DNA of 10,000 nucleotides from Actinidia chinensis (GCA_009663005.1 VIGQ01000375.1:32501-42500), one strand, 5' to 3'; numbered from the stretch's first letter, positions 1 through 7,983 are shown. Program-made: numbers and translations. Notes: a model not told the origin generated them from the sequence alone.

Positions 1-1245
1 AAAAACTTACCAAAACCGATCAAATCACTTAGTTTTGAAAGTGAGTTCAATTTTGAATACCGTAGGAGAATGAATCTTAATTATTTCAATATGTCTCCAA
101 CATACATTATTAGATATAAAATCATATTTTCATTTTCTCTTAGAAAGATTTCTGACATTCTAAAAAACACAATGTTACATGCGGCACGTTGATAAAAGTG
201 CAACGTTTCAAACTTTTGAAAATCAAGTGACGCGTGACCCACAACCCCATACCGCGAGGAAAATCTGGATATAATCTATATGAATGCTTGTCATTAATGA
301 TTTGACTATAGTTTGACATATACACGATTAATTCAAATTAGAAATGTTTAGGATAAAATTAATAACATTAAAAATTCAAGAACTCAAAATATTCATATAA
401 GAATCTTGCGTACTTTAGAAACCATAAATCTATTTTAATCCTGTTATGCCAATGAGAAAGCCTGTGATACTGGTGGCAGTTTTATTATTGACTACTTTTA
501 CATTCCTAAGTGTGTGTGTTTTAATTAACTTTAGGGTGCATTGAATCGAATTACAAACTCCTTTATTCGATGAAACGTAGACCTAAAACTTGAGTATATT
601 TGTACTCATACTTTATTTAGTTTGCCAAATAAGAGTTACGATTGTCATCTTATCTCTTGAAATGGATCTTAACCCATGTTTTTATAAAGGGATTTTTTGA
701 GATGAATTTTCAGTTTTGATACATGATAAAGTTTAATAAATACATAAAATTGAAAATTGAAAATTTCTATATTGTATGTCTTCAATTGTTCTCTGTTATT
801 ACGACCGGTTAATGTCTCTGCCGATCCTTTGCTCACTATTCAAATATATATTATGTTTGAGGATTTGTCATTTTTTTTGAAGAGTTTATTTTTGAGTCTC
901 GTTTTAAATTGGATTTTTTTACAGATATAGTTTCTTTGAGTATTTGATTTGTCCGCAATGAAATCATCCATGAATTTGTAGTTGGTTGGGTTTTGCAAGG
1001 TGACGCTTACTTAAGGTGTCATGGTGGAGAGAGAAACGTATTTTCAAGAGCTTGGATAGCTGTATCTACATATTATGTTGATTGCCCTAACGATAGACTA
1101 ACGAGTAACGAAGGGGTAAATATGTAGTACCTCAATGGGGTTGGAATTATAATTTCTCAAAGCTTAGAGATGCTAATGTGTTAACAGTAATCCTCAGCGT
1201 TGTCAATGAAACTTTATCCAAAGATTTTGTTCAATGATAGAGAAT
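1..1245. other. AT-rich intergenic DNA, no gene seen
   Basis: This is AT-rich sequence with frequent stop codons in all frames. The only open frame of note is 61 codons on the minus strand (140-325) and has no recognisable motif. I see no splice-site-bounded exon, RNA gene, terminal inverted repeat or tandem array. The composition is typical of plant intergenic DNA or very old transposon remains. Confidence 0.6.
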
Positions 1246-1259
1246 GGTTGACCAGACTT
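1246..1259. repeat. Target-site duplication, left copy (14 bp)
   Basis: GGTTGACCAGACTT here is repeated exactly at 1806-1819. The copy is directly followed by a T run (T's from 1258 to 1265). That is the order expected at the 3' end of a retroposon inserted on the minus strand. Because the last two T's merge with the T run, the true duplication could be 12-14 bp. Confidence 0.7.
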
Positions 1260-1392
1260 TTTTTTATTAACTACATAGTGTCCTAAACAGGTTTTTGAGT
1301 TCTAAACAAACCTTAGAACTATTTTGTGCTTTGAGCAGTTAGTCCTGAGCATCTCAGGGATGTAAAACGCGTGATATGCGACGCAGCCATCA

Positions 1393-1403
1393 GGAACTCG
1401 AAC
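1393..1403 (-). promoter_or_regulatory. Candidate pol III B box (second unit)
   Basis: GTTCGAGTTCC on the minus strand is close to the B-box consensus GGTTCGANNCC. It lies about 50 bases downstream of the A-box-like TAGACTAAGGCGG (1456-1444), a spacing compatible with a tRNA-derived promoter. The motif is short and could occur by chance. Confidence 0.35.
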
Positions 1404-1490
1404 GTGATAGCTCGCAAAGTGTTATGCTCGTATTCCCTGACGTCCGCCTTAGTCTACCCGAATCGATTGGCCCTTGTGCCTGTAAACTAA

Positions 1491-1503
1491 GTAAAAATCG
1501 AAC
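1491..1503 (-). promoter_or_regulatory. Candidate pol III B box (first unit)
   Basis: GTTCGATTTTTAC on the minus strand matches the GTTCGA core of the B box but diverges after it. It lies about 40 bases downstream of the A-box-like TAGTCCGGGG (1549-1540). In this reading the SINE head would begin just upstream of 1549, at the edge of the inner inverted repeat. Confidence 0.4.
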
Positions 1504-1548
1504 TCACAGGAACCTAAGTTCCTGGTAAGGCCGCCCTTGCCCCGGACT

Positions 1549-1788
1549 AGGCTCCGTTTTGACACCCAAATTTTTTCAGCTTTTTTTTTGGCTTTTGTGA
1601 CTAAAATAAGCCAAAAAACCAATCAGAGTTGGCGTTTTTATGGGCTTTTCTGATTTGTGCTTTTACTCATTTAATTTTATAGTTAAGTAAAGCCGCAAAC
1701 AAAGCAACTAAATTAAATGCTTGGCCTTATCTAATAACTAAGCTTAACACGAAGAAGCGTGTCTTTTTTAGCACTCCTAACGGAGCCT
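1549..1788. mobile_element. Possible nested MITE with 10-bp terminal inverted repeats
   Basis: AGGCTCCGTT at 1549-1558 is the perfect reverse complement of AACGGAGCCT at 1779-1788. The 240-bp interval is AT-rich, non-coding and has A/T homopolymers just inside both ends. The size and make-up fit a miniature inverted-repeat transposable element, perhaps of the plant hAT type, nested in the 5' part of the retroposon. Against this, the flanks (CCCGGACT on the left, GAAGCCTT on the right) show no target-site duplication of 8 bp, and the flanking trinucleotides differ. The call therefore rests on the inverted repeat and on the unusual length of the host element. Confidence 0.35.
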
Positions 1789-1805
1789 GAAGCCTTGTCT
1801 TAATA

Positions 1806-1819
1806 GGTTGACCAGACTT
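1806..1819. repeat. Target-site duplication, right copy (14 bp)
   Basis: This is an exact copy of 1246-1259. It marks the 5' boundary of the minus-strand retroposon. The identity of both copies implies an insertion recent enough that neither copy has mutated. Confidence 0.7.
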
Positions 1820-1839
1820 GCTCCAAAGTGCGCGTGTGG

Positions 1840-2208
1840 ATGCATATATGTAACACGGCACAGCGGTCACAAAAAAACCAAGCCGCCAAGGGGGAAAAAC
1901 TGTCTCTTCGCCATTGGCCCTTTCCTTTGAGCAAAACTTCCACTTTCCCTCTCATACGCCTCCAACCCTCCTACCAAACGGCGTGCCAACAACCCAATCT
2001 CGAATGCCGGAGCTGCGTTAAACCGTCCTAACCCACAATTCTGGCAGTCTCCCCAAACTTTATCGTCACCCGCCTCCACGCTCGTGCCCCTACCATTCTC
2101 ATCCCCACACCGCTTCATCTGCACTTCGCGAGCAATCCCCTAGACTCCAAAGCAACCACAATCTCGTCGCCACTGCGTCCAGAAAACAACTTGATTAAGA
2201 TGAGCTAA
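1840..2208 (+). pseudogene. C-rich exon-like stretch, frame broken by one stop
   Basis: From the ATG at 1840 one frame is open to the TAA at 2029-2031. The same frame then stays open from 2032 to the TAA at 2206-2208, so about 120 codons contain a single internal stop. The predicted peptide is rich in Pro, Ser, Thr, Leu and His, with few acidic residues. Much of the openness comes from a C-rich, stop-poor plus strand: other frames and the minus strand (1867-2124) are also open over part of it. It could be a decayed 5' exon, a pyrimidine-rich 5' UTR or promoter piece, or non-coding DNA. No family is recognised, and it begins only about 20 bases from the retroposon's duplicated target site. Confidence 0.2.
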
Positions 2209-2461
2209 GACATAGAGATTGGCTTTCTCTTAGTTCTTGTAAGAACCGCTGTTGCTATTGCGACAATCCTTAAACGAGACGTTTTTGGGGTGAGGCACAG
2301 GATTAACGACGTGGCGCACCGTTAAGGCGTATCCTATAGCCTCGCTCAGGCCGAAACATGCCCAAGCTGAATTGTATGCGCCGAGCGACTCTACAGGTGT
2401 GTCGATAACGCCTAATAAACTGGCTCGCCTCTCTTTCCAGATCTTCGCTCAGATCGTCCAG

Positions 2462-2677
2462 ATGGCCACACCTTCGGTGACGCAAGCCTCTTCCTACGTC
2501 AACCCTCGGTCACTTTTCCTCTCTTCCTCTCTTCGCAGGCGCTCTGCCCCTTCGTTTCATTATGGACTCTCCTTTGCCTGTCTGCCGGATCATCCGCATC
2601 TCATCGCCGCCATACATACAGCGGCAGTGCAAATCTCCGCGCGGCGGCAACAGTGCACGATCATCGTGCCGATTTAA
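2462..2677 (+). CDS. Transit-peptide-like short ORF, possible first exon or fragment
   Basis: The ATG at 2462 is followed by GCC (ATGGCC, a favourable plant start context at +4) and opens a 71-residue frame. The frame also extends upstream to 2372. The peptide begins MATPSVTQASSYVNPRSLFL and continues with a Ser-rich stretch and an Arg triplet (SSSLRRRSAP). It is rich in Ser, Thr, Ala and Arg with almost no acidic residues for the first 50 positions, which is typical of a chloroplast transit peptide. No mature domain follows before the stop at 2675-2677. The sequence downstream to about 3080 is T-rich and intron-like, so a splice within the frame is possible, but I see no convincing donor. 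It could be a first exon, a captured gene fragment or chance. No family is recognised. Confidence 0.25.
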   Translation: MATPSVTQASSYVNPRSLFLSSSLRRRSAPSFHYGLSFACLPDHPHLIAAIHTAAVQISARRQQCTIIVPI

Positions 2678-2679
2678 GA

Positions 2680-3080
2680 GGCTCACGGTCTATGGTTCCC
2701 TCTGAACTCGTCTCGAAACATAAGTATGTTGCTCTGACAATTGGATTCTCTCGCTTGTCGACTTAAATCGCGTAGTTTGACGTTGTTTGACGGCGATTGT
2801 TTTAGGAAATTGCGTGATCGTCTCGTGTGTGATTATTTCGTTTTTTCGAGGCCATGAACCGAAGGCATTGTGTTCTAGGTGTAAGCGTGTCATTATGCTT
2901 ATCAGCTTATGGAATTTTGGGAAAATTTTAAGGTTTAGTTCCAGGGATACAGAGCAATCAGGGTACAGTGAGCGTAGATTGACTGCAAGAACCCTTCGCC
3001 AACCCTTGCTCCCTTTTCTTTAATTTTTCGGCTTTTTTCTTTCTCTTTAATTTTCATTTCTTTCGATTTTGTGTCAACAG
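2680..3080 (+). other. T-rich, intron-like sequence
   Basis: This follows the transit-peptide-like frame and has the T/G-rich texture common in first introns of plant genes. A donor-like AG|GTGTAAG lies near 2876. The stretch 3020-3080 is strongly pyrimidine-rich and ends in GTGTCAACAG, a reasonable 3' splice site. No coding exon that I can identify follows. Short open frames here (plus 2787-3023, minus 2690-2893) look like chance. Confidence 0.2.
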
Positions 3081-3608
3081 TGTGTAGAAAAAAATTAATT
3101 TGGAGATTCCAGATAACTGTTTTGCATACATTTAAAGTCTAAAGATGCAGTATTTGGTTTTGTTTCTTTTCCTTTCATTTTTGCTGGTGAAAACTTGAGC
3201 TTGTAGTATAGTGCAGGAGGCTTAGGGTACAGTTTATAATGATTGGAATGCAAGATCTCCACACGTGGCTTTTCTCCAATTTCTTCTTCAATGGGTGGTG
3301 TTAGATTCAGAGAATCGTTTTGCCTAACTCTAAGGTCACAACACTTGTTTGTTGTTGCACTCTTAGAATCACTTTTAAAGACAAACTGATTTTTACAATA
3401 TAGTATTCATCGTGCTTTATTTATATTGTAGACTGACACACTGATTTCTCGAGATTTAAAACATATTTTCACAGGTTTCTTCTGAAGTTCCTTTTCTCAC
3501 ACAAAATGGCAGAGAAAACAGTTTTGGAAACCATCACCAAAGGTTTTTTTTGGAACTGATCGCGGCCTGCAACTAATTTTTAAACACCAACTCAACACAC
3601 AATAAGTT
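3081..3608. other. Unassigned DNA, no gene seen
   Basis: This is AT-rich sequence with T tracts. A 33-codon open stretch around 3226-3327 (ending VVLDSENRFA, then a stop) follows a TAG stop and lacks clear splice sites, so it is not called. No repeat structure or RNA gene is evident. Confidence 0.4.
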
Positions 3609-3621
3609 CCCCCCCCCCCCC
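3609..3621 (+). repeat. Poly-C tract, 13 C
   Basis: An uninterrupted run of 13 C residues in otherwise AT-rich DNA. A second, shorter mixed tract of seven T followed by eight C lies at 3677-3691. Such homopolymers are length-unstable, and the exact count may be a sequencing artefact. Confidence 0.8.
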
Positions 3622-3676
3622 AAATGAACTAAACCCAGCCGAATTAACTCAGGATAAACTTTAATTCATCATACAC

Positions 3677-3691
3677 TTTTTTTCCCCCCCC
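3677..3691 (+). repeat. T7C8 homopolymer pair
   Basis: Seven T followed directly by eight C, about 60 bases from the 13-C run. It is simple-sequence DNA with no assigned role. Confidence 0.75.
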
Positions 3692-5138
3692 TATGTGTGT
3701 ACCTTGTAGCTATTGAAATTTAAAGTACTGAGTACCCAGCATTAACTAGATAAGGGCTGACGCTTGCAAATTTGTCTTTATCTGCAATCAAACTCGATGA
3801 TGTTTTTCTGGCAATCCGAGGTTTTTGCTGATCTGGCGAATTTTTTGTTAAGTTGAAAGGGGTACTGTAGAGTTTGGCCTTGCCAGTCATAGTAGCAGAA
3901 GGCCTGAAACACCGCAATTACTAACAATGCATAATCGACTGATTGAAAACGGCTGAGCATGAATGACAGACACGACATTCGAGAGAGCAAGAAAGAGTAT
4001 GTTTCTGAGAAGTTCAAAATGTCATTACTACAATACCTTCATGAAACAAAACACTGAGGCGAAGTATGGTGAGCACGTGTTGTATGATCAGGTGGCACAC
4101 AGATAAAACTAAACAATCAAGGTGCGCAGTTATGTGTGACCTTGGTTTCACATTTGGTTATGATCTATGAGAGGGACACGTGTAATGCGCAAATGAGATC
4201 GACGGGGCTGGAAAAGAGATACAACGCAGCTATGAACTACTAGCATTTAGCCTATAAATGGACATTTCTGATAGAAAAACTAATTGTTTCCGAATAGTGA
4301 ATGTAAAATACTACTTCCCAATAGTGGACTGCATTAACAGATTCTGAAAATTGGAAGCGCACATGGTATTTTGATAGTGTCTTGTTCCTGCTAATTGTTC
4401 TCGCCCCCCAATTTGTCATTAATGATGGCGCACAACCACGACTGATGGCAAATTATTTTCCTCTTTGAACAGAAACATGTTTTTGTTTGAGGTTACGTAA
4501 TTATCGGTCTAGGAAAAGAAATCTCGGTCCCTTCAAGAAAGATAGATCTTCTGATTACTAAATCATTACTCCGAAGCACTCTGGCTTCCCCAAAATGGCT
4601 ATTGACTTTCGGATTTATGATGTATGTGTATCCCAGTTATCTCCTCAAATTAACATGCTCTAATTGAACGGCGCTAGTCTAGATATTACATTCTTCCATT
4701 TCGCGCTGCATACTAAGAAACCCACCTTGTCCTTGTTAAAGCTAGCATAACCCCTGTTGGGTGCAACCATTTTTAGTTTTTACTTTGTCTTATTAATAAA
4801 AGAGTTTGCGGCTCTGGAAGATAAACGCAAGTACGACAAGGAACATAGACAAGTGAACCATCTGGTGTATGACAAATTAGCGGCACATCGCAGGCATTGC
4901 TATGTCATTGCGAATTTTTGTCTTTGAAGTCAAAAAAACTGAACGCTCGCGTGGTGAATCGTCTGCTAATGTTTTGTAGAGTACTTGTGCTGATACAAAC
5001 ATTCACAGCAAAAACATTGTGACTGTAACAAAATCCAGGACTTGCGCACACTACTGCAGGGTCCGTAGCCAGTACATAGAAAATTCTACAATCGGATGCT
5101 AGAGCAAAATCCCTTCGAAACTTGCGGGACTTCATTTA
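3692..5138. other. Long unassigned interval, no gene seen
   Basis: About 1.45 kb of moderately AT-rich DNA. The open frames are short (65-79 codons on the minus strand near 3720-4017 and 76 codons near 4905-5135), overlap in different frames and show no motif, signal peptide or splice pattern. I find no terminal inverted repeats, primer-binding site, reverse-transcriptase signature or RNA gene. Probably intergenic DNA or unrecognisable transposon remains. Confidence 0.5.
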
Positions 5139-5770
5139 GTGAAAAGCCGTGGAAGCTTTCAACCGGTCTATTACTCTTTGCCTTACTTGCGCTTTAGACC
5201 AGTACAACGGTCACAGAGAGAATATAAGCCATCTTGGGCGTGGCTCAACCTACACTCATCCTCAAGATACACCGTGTTTTCTCTATACACCTTCTTGTGT
5301 CTTAAACACCACATCCCATTAGCGCTACTAATAGGATCATAGAATCTTGACCCTCAAGCAGTACTTCTGTCATGACACATAGTGTACGGTTCTTGACTTG
5401 GATGACTACCAGCCTCGAGGGGTTTTATGCTTAATGACAATCGTCAGCATTGGCCTCGCTACTTATTGATGTGATACTATCATAGCATAAGAGAGCTTGG
5501 TTTGTACATGATGGCATATGATTCCGCAACACTCCAGCAGGCTTTCCAGTTCAGTAACCAATTACGTGACTGTCCACTTACCTTTCCACTCATAGTGCAG
5601 TGTGTATTACATAACACAACACTCACCTTCTTAACCAAGCTGTCCATCCTTAACAATTGGAATTTGTATTTGAAGGAATTTGTACCTGAAAACCCAATCC
5701 TCAACCTATGTGTTATAACTGGTCTTGTTTTGCACACTCCAGCAGATTACGACATACAAGTTTTATAAAG
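5139..5770. other. Unassigned DNA with overlapping short open frames
   Basis: The most coding-like frame runs from the ATG at 5508 to 5768 (about 86 residues, ending PADYDIQVL). It is balanced in composition, but the opposite strand is open for almost the same span (5480-5737) and no family is recognised. An earlier frame (5139-5342) opens only at GTG. The 12-mer ACACTCCAGCAG occurs at 5529-5540 and 5734-5745. This could be part of a degraded transposon, but nothing identifies one. Confidence 0.3.
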
Positions 5771-6960
5771 AACGTGGCAACATGGAATATGGCAGACCTG
5801 GTTGGTTACACGACACGGCGGACAGTGGGCTGGCAGGTTTGGGTGACTGGAGACTATAAGGCAAGAGCACCATGCATCGTCGGTAGCAACGGCCCGTGCG
5901 CCGCCCCCATGGCTCAAGGGCCCAAACACCCCCTGCGGCCACAACAGGGGCCATATACGACAGGTAGTTGGTGAGCGGGAGTGGGGTGAAGTCCCGCCAC
6001 AGAGGGTGCTGGCCCTACACTCACATCTTGAACATGTTCGTAACCATATACAGGTGGGTCAGGGAAAGGTCTAGGCGGTGGTCATTAGCAGAATGCTCCG
6101 TCAACAATGGCTGACGTAGACGTGCGCTCGCTCGATGCAACTGTGGGTCAGCGCTGCTGCGTCGGGCTGTGAAAGGCCTAGGGTGTTATGTAGTGGTACG
6201 CCCCTTGCTATTTCACGCTTCACGGGTGTTATAGTCGAAACCAAAGGATCACCTACGAAAGACAAGACCACACACCGGAGGCATAGACGCGGGGGAGCGA
6301 CCCCAAGGGGTGGGACAGGGAGAGACCTCATGCGGGGTGTCTACCCCGACATCAGGGTGTGGAGGGGGGGTGCCGCAACAGGGCCGGGAGTGTGGGTGTG
6401 GTGGTGGGAGGCCAGTGCCAGACAGCAATTATCAGACAAGGAACCGCGTCGGACACGGTGACAGGGTGCCGAAGGGGCCACGCGTGGAGGGGTGCGAGGG
6501 AAGATATAACACCAGGAGCATGGCAGTAGAGGGGTGAGGGCGACGGGCGGAGGGCGCAAGGAGATCGAGACCGTGCGCGGTCCCTACAAAGAAAAGGCGA
6601 AACAGCAAGGGAGGGCAGGACCATTGGTGAGGTCGAGGTGTGCCCCCCGGACAAGGGATTGGGAGACCGCATGGAGGGAACCGGGGCATGAAAGTGGGGG
6701 GCCGTTCTAGCGCAGGTGCCTCCGTATCGGGGGCTAGAGTCATGTGAACCCTACGGCCACGAAGGGGGGGCCACGGACAAGCAAGGACGGGACCAGTGCC
6801 CTCCGGGGGAGCATGGCTTCATAGTGTCGGCGCCGCAGGAGTGCCCACAGGCCCGCCCGGTCTGTACAAAGGTGGTAGAGGGGGTGCGGGCGATGGGTAA
6901 GCAGCATCCGAACGGTCTCGTGCATCTGCCGCCTCATCTCTCCTCTCAGAGTATAGGGGT
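5771..6960. other. GC-rich, G-skewed island, function unknown
   Basis: The composition changes sharply from AT-rich flanks to GC-rich DNA dense in CpG. The plus strand is strongly G-rich: in 6361-6420 I count 34 G and 10 C. Open frames of 63-108 codons occur on both strands and overlap one another. The plus-strand ones are Gly/Arg-rich and the minus-strand ones Pro/Ser-rich, as expected from composition alone, and none shows a recognisable domain. Possible identities include the internal non-coding part of a transposon, a GC-rich gene fragment captured by one, or a CpG-island-like promoter. No long terminal repeats, tRNA-primer site or splice structure supports any of these specifically. Confidence 0.5.
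6364..6388 (+). other. Candidate G-quadruplex with long central loop
   Basis: Seven consecutive G (6364-6370) can supply two GGG runs. They are followed by a 10-base loop and then GGG at 6381-6383 and 6386-6388. Further GGG runs follow at 6394-6396 and 6406-6408. The loops are longer than the strict 1-7 rule, so folding is plausible but not certain. Confidence 0.35.
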
Positions 6961-7101
6961 CATGTTCAAACTAACAAGAATCATATGGTACAGAACGTCG
7001 TCAAGTATCTATACTGATGGACAATGACAAACATGTCACATAGTTCCTTTGCGACACACAAGCGGTTGTCGTCTATGATCAACACTTCGTGTGAATGCTA
7101 G

Positions 7102-7124
7102 CATGTGCCGCCATATGGCACATG
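7102..7124 (+). repeat. Perfect 8-bp stem hairpin
   Basis: CATGTGCC (7102-7109) and GGCACATG (7117-7124) are perfect inverted repeats around a 7-base spacer. The 10-bp palindrome GCCATATGGC lies across the spacer and right arm (7110-7119). CTAG follows at 7136-7139, 11 bases after the stem. That resembles the 3' end of a Helitron (hairpin about 10-12 bases before CTRR), except that the next base is C rather than the usual T. Confidence 0.5.
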
Positions 7125-7292
7125 TCAACCCTGGTCTAGCCAATGGACACAAAACATGCGTGATGTGTTTGGGGTGAGCAGCCTAACGATGTCGTGGGGC
7201 AATGCAATGATTGACTTCCATCTACTCGATTATTGCACAACTTAAGACCAAGATGCATCAACTAAAGTGCTTGAACCACTTGTGCGACACCT

Positions 7293-7814
7293 ATGTGCGC
7301 AACAATAGTGATTTTGGTCCAATACATGAAATCCGCGACCGTCTTACAAGGTAACAAGATAGTGATGAAAGGTCGGAGGTCCACTGTTGGGGTTCTTTCT
7401 AGCACTCACAGTATAGTGACTCCAACAAGAATAACCGACATACAGAGTCGCTGTGAAATCTTTGCACTCTACCAAGTCTGCGGCTACACAATCTTGCATT
7501 CTTATTACATTTTATTCGTGTTATTCATCGTACTATCTTATTTGTGTTCGCGGGCACTGTCGATCGCTTGGACTTTCTGGGCTGGTCTCCGAAGAGTTTA
7601 CTGGGGTAAGTTGTGGGGAACAAAGTTGGTGTACACCACCATACATCTTACAGGTCCGTGGGTCTGGTCACCACACTATGTAAAAAGTATCCTTCCTTCC
7701 CATTCCCTTTTTGTCTTTGTAACGAACGCCAAACCAGAGAAGATAACCGCATCCTGTCAGAATTTCTTTTCTTCTTGTTTTTATTACCCTTTTTTTCTTG
7801 CACGAATCCAATAA
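7293..7814 (+). CDS. Uncharacterised ORF with one membrane-like segment
   Basis: This is the longest open frame in the window: 173 residues from an ATG. Residues about 65-85 (YYILFVLFIVLSYL and flanks) form a hydrophobic stretch long enough for one membrane span. The N-terminal 50 residues are Thr/Ser/Lys/Arg-rich and the tail is aromatic-rich. No motif or family is recognised. A donor-like GGGGTAAGTT at about 7603-7612 and a good acceptor at about 7846 suggest that, if this is a gene, the frame after residue about 104 may be intron rather than coding. Chance openness is a serious alternative, as the sequence has no support beyond its length. Confidence 0.2.
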   Translation: MCATIVILVQYMKSATVLQGNKIVMKGRRSTVGVLSSTHSIVTPTRITDIQSRCEIFALYQVCGYTILHSYYILFVLFIVLSYLCSRALSIAWTFWAGLRRVYWGKLWGTKLVYTTIHLTGPWVWSPHYVKSILPSHSLFVFVTNAKPEKITASCQNFFSSCFYYPFFLARIQ

Positions 7815-7846
7815 ATACACTGTTTAAATATTTTCTGTCTACAGAT

Positions 7847-7983
7847 AGATGCATATGCGTTTACCATACAAACAGGCCATTCGTGATCGAGGACGACGCT
7901 AGGGGCAAAGTAAAAGAAGTAATACGAATAATTAGGATACGATCCATTGATCACGAATTCGGTTTTTTCCCCGAAGAACCTTG
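7847..7983 (+). CDS. Possible terminal exon, charged C-terminus
   Basis: A pyrimidine-rich stretch (about 7755-7800), an AT-rich branch-point-like region and TTTTCTGTCTACAG end at 7846, a strong plant-type 3' splice site. The frame that follows is open to the TGA at 7981-7983. It encodes a mixed-charge segment beginning about NRPFVIEDDARGKVKEV and ending HEFGFFPEEP. This looks more protein-like than its surroundings. The same frame is open upstream to 7613, but without an ATG. It could be the last exon of a gene whose earlier exon ends near 7603, or a remnant. No family is recognised. Confidence 0.25.

Larger units (their letters stand above)
1260..1805 (-). mobile_element. SINE-like retroposon with short A tail
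   Basis: Read on the minus strand, this 546-bp unit is preceded by the 14-bp repeat, ends in a short A run (the T run 1258-1265 on the plus strand) and is followed by the same 14-bp repeat. That is the signature of target-primed reverse transcription by LINE machinery. It contains sequences resembling polymerase III internal promoters. One A-box candidate is TAGTCCGGGG (1549-1540), with a B-box candidate GTTCGATTTTTAC (1503-1491). A second A-box candidate is TAGACTAAGGCGG (1456-1444), with a B-box candidate GTTCGAGTTCC (1403-1393). No coding frame is present, so the unit would be non-autonomous. At 546 bp it is long for a plant SINE (usually 100-350 bp), which may be explained by the inverted-repeat-bounded piece 1549-1788 inserted near its 5' end. 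What is seen is the repeat, the tail and the box-like motifs. The SINE class is inferred. Alternatives are a truncated LINE or a retroposed transcript. Confidence 0.6.

Noticed and set aside
3226..3327. 33-codon protein-like stretch ending VVLDSENRFA
   Set aside because: It is short, bounded by stops on both sides, and lacks clear donor and acceptor sites.
3778..4017. 79-codon minus-strand frame as a small membrane protein
   Set aside because: It has no convincing membrane segment, overlaps another minus-strand frame (3720-3917), and has no recognisable motif or promoter context.
5529..5745. Direct repeat ACACTCCAGCAG at 5529-5540 and 5734-5745 as a target-site duplication
   Set aside because: A few 12-bp exact repeats are expected by chance in 10 kb, and the interval has neither a tail nor terminal inverted repeats.
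5747..6937. Many overlapping ORFs of 63-108 codons on both strands in the GC-rich island
   Set aside because: They overlap in several frames and on both strands. Their Gly/Arg- or Pro/Ser-rich peptides follow from base composition, and no domain or splice pattern supports any of them.
5139..7290. LTR retrotransposon spanning the GC-rich island
   Set aside because: I found no pair of long direct repeats, no primer-binding site such as TGGTATCAGAGC, no polypurine tract at a boundary and no reverse-transcriptase or integrase motif in any frame.
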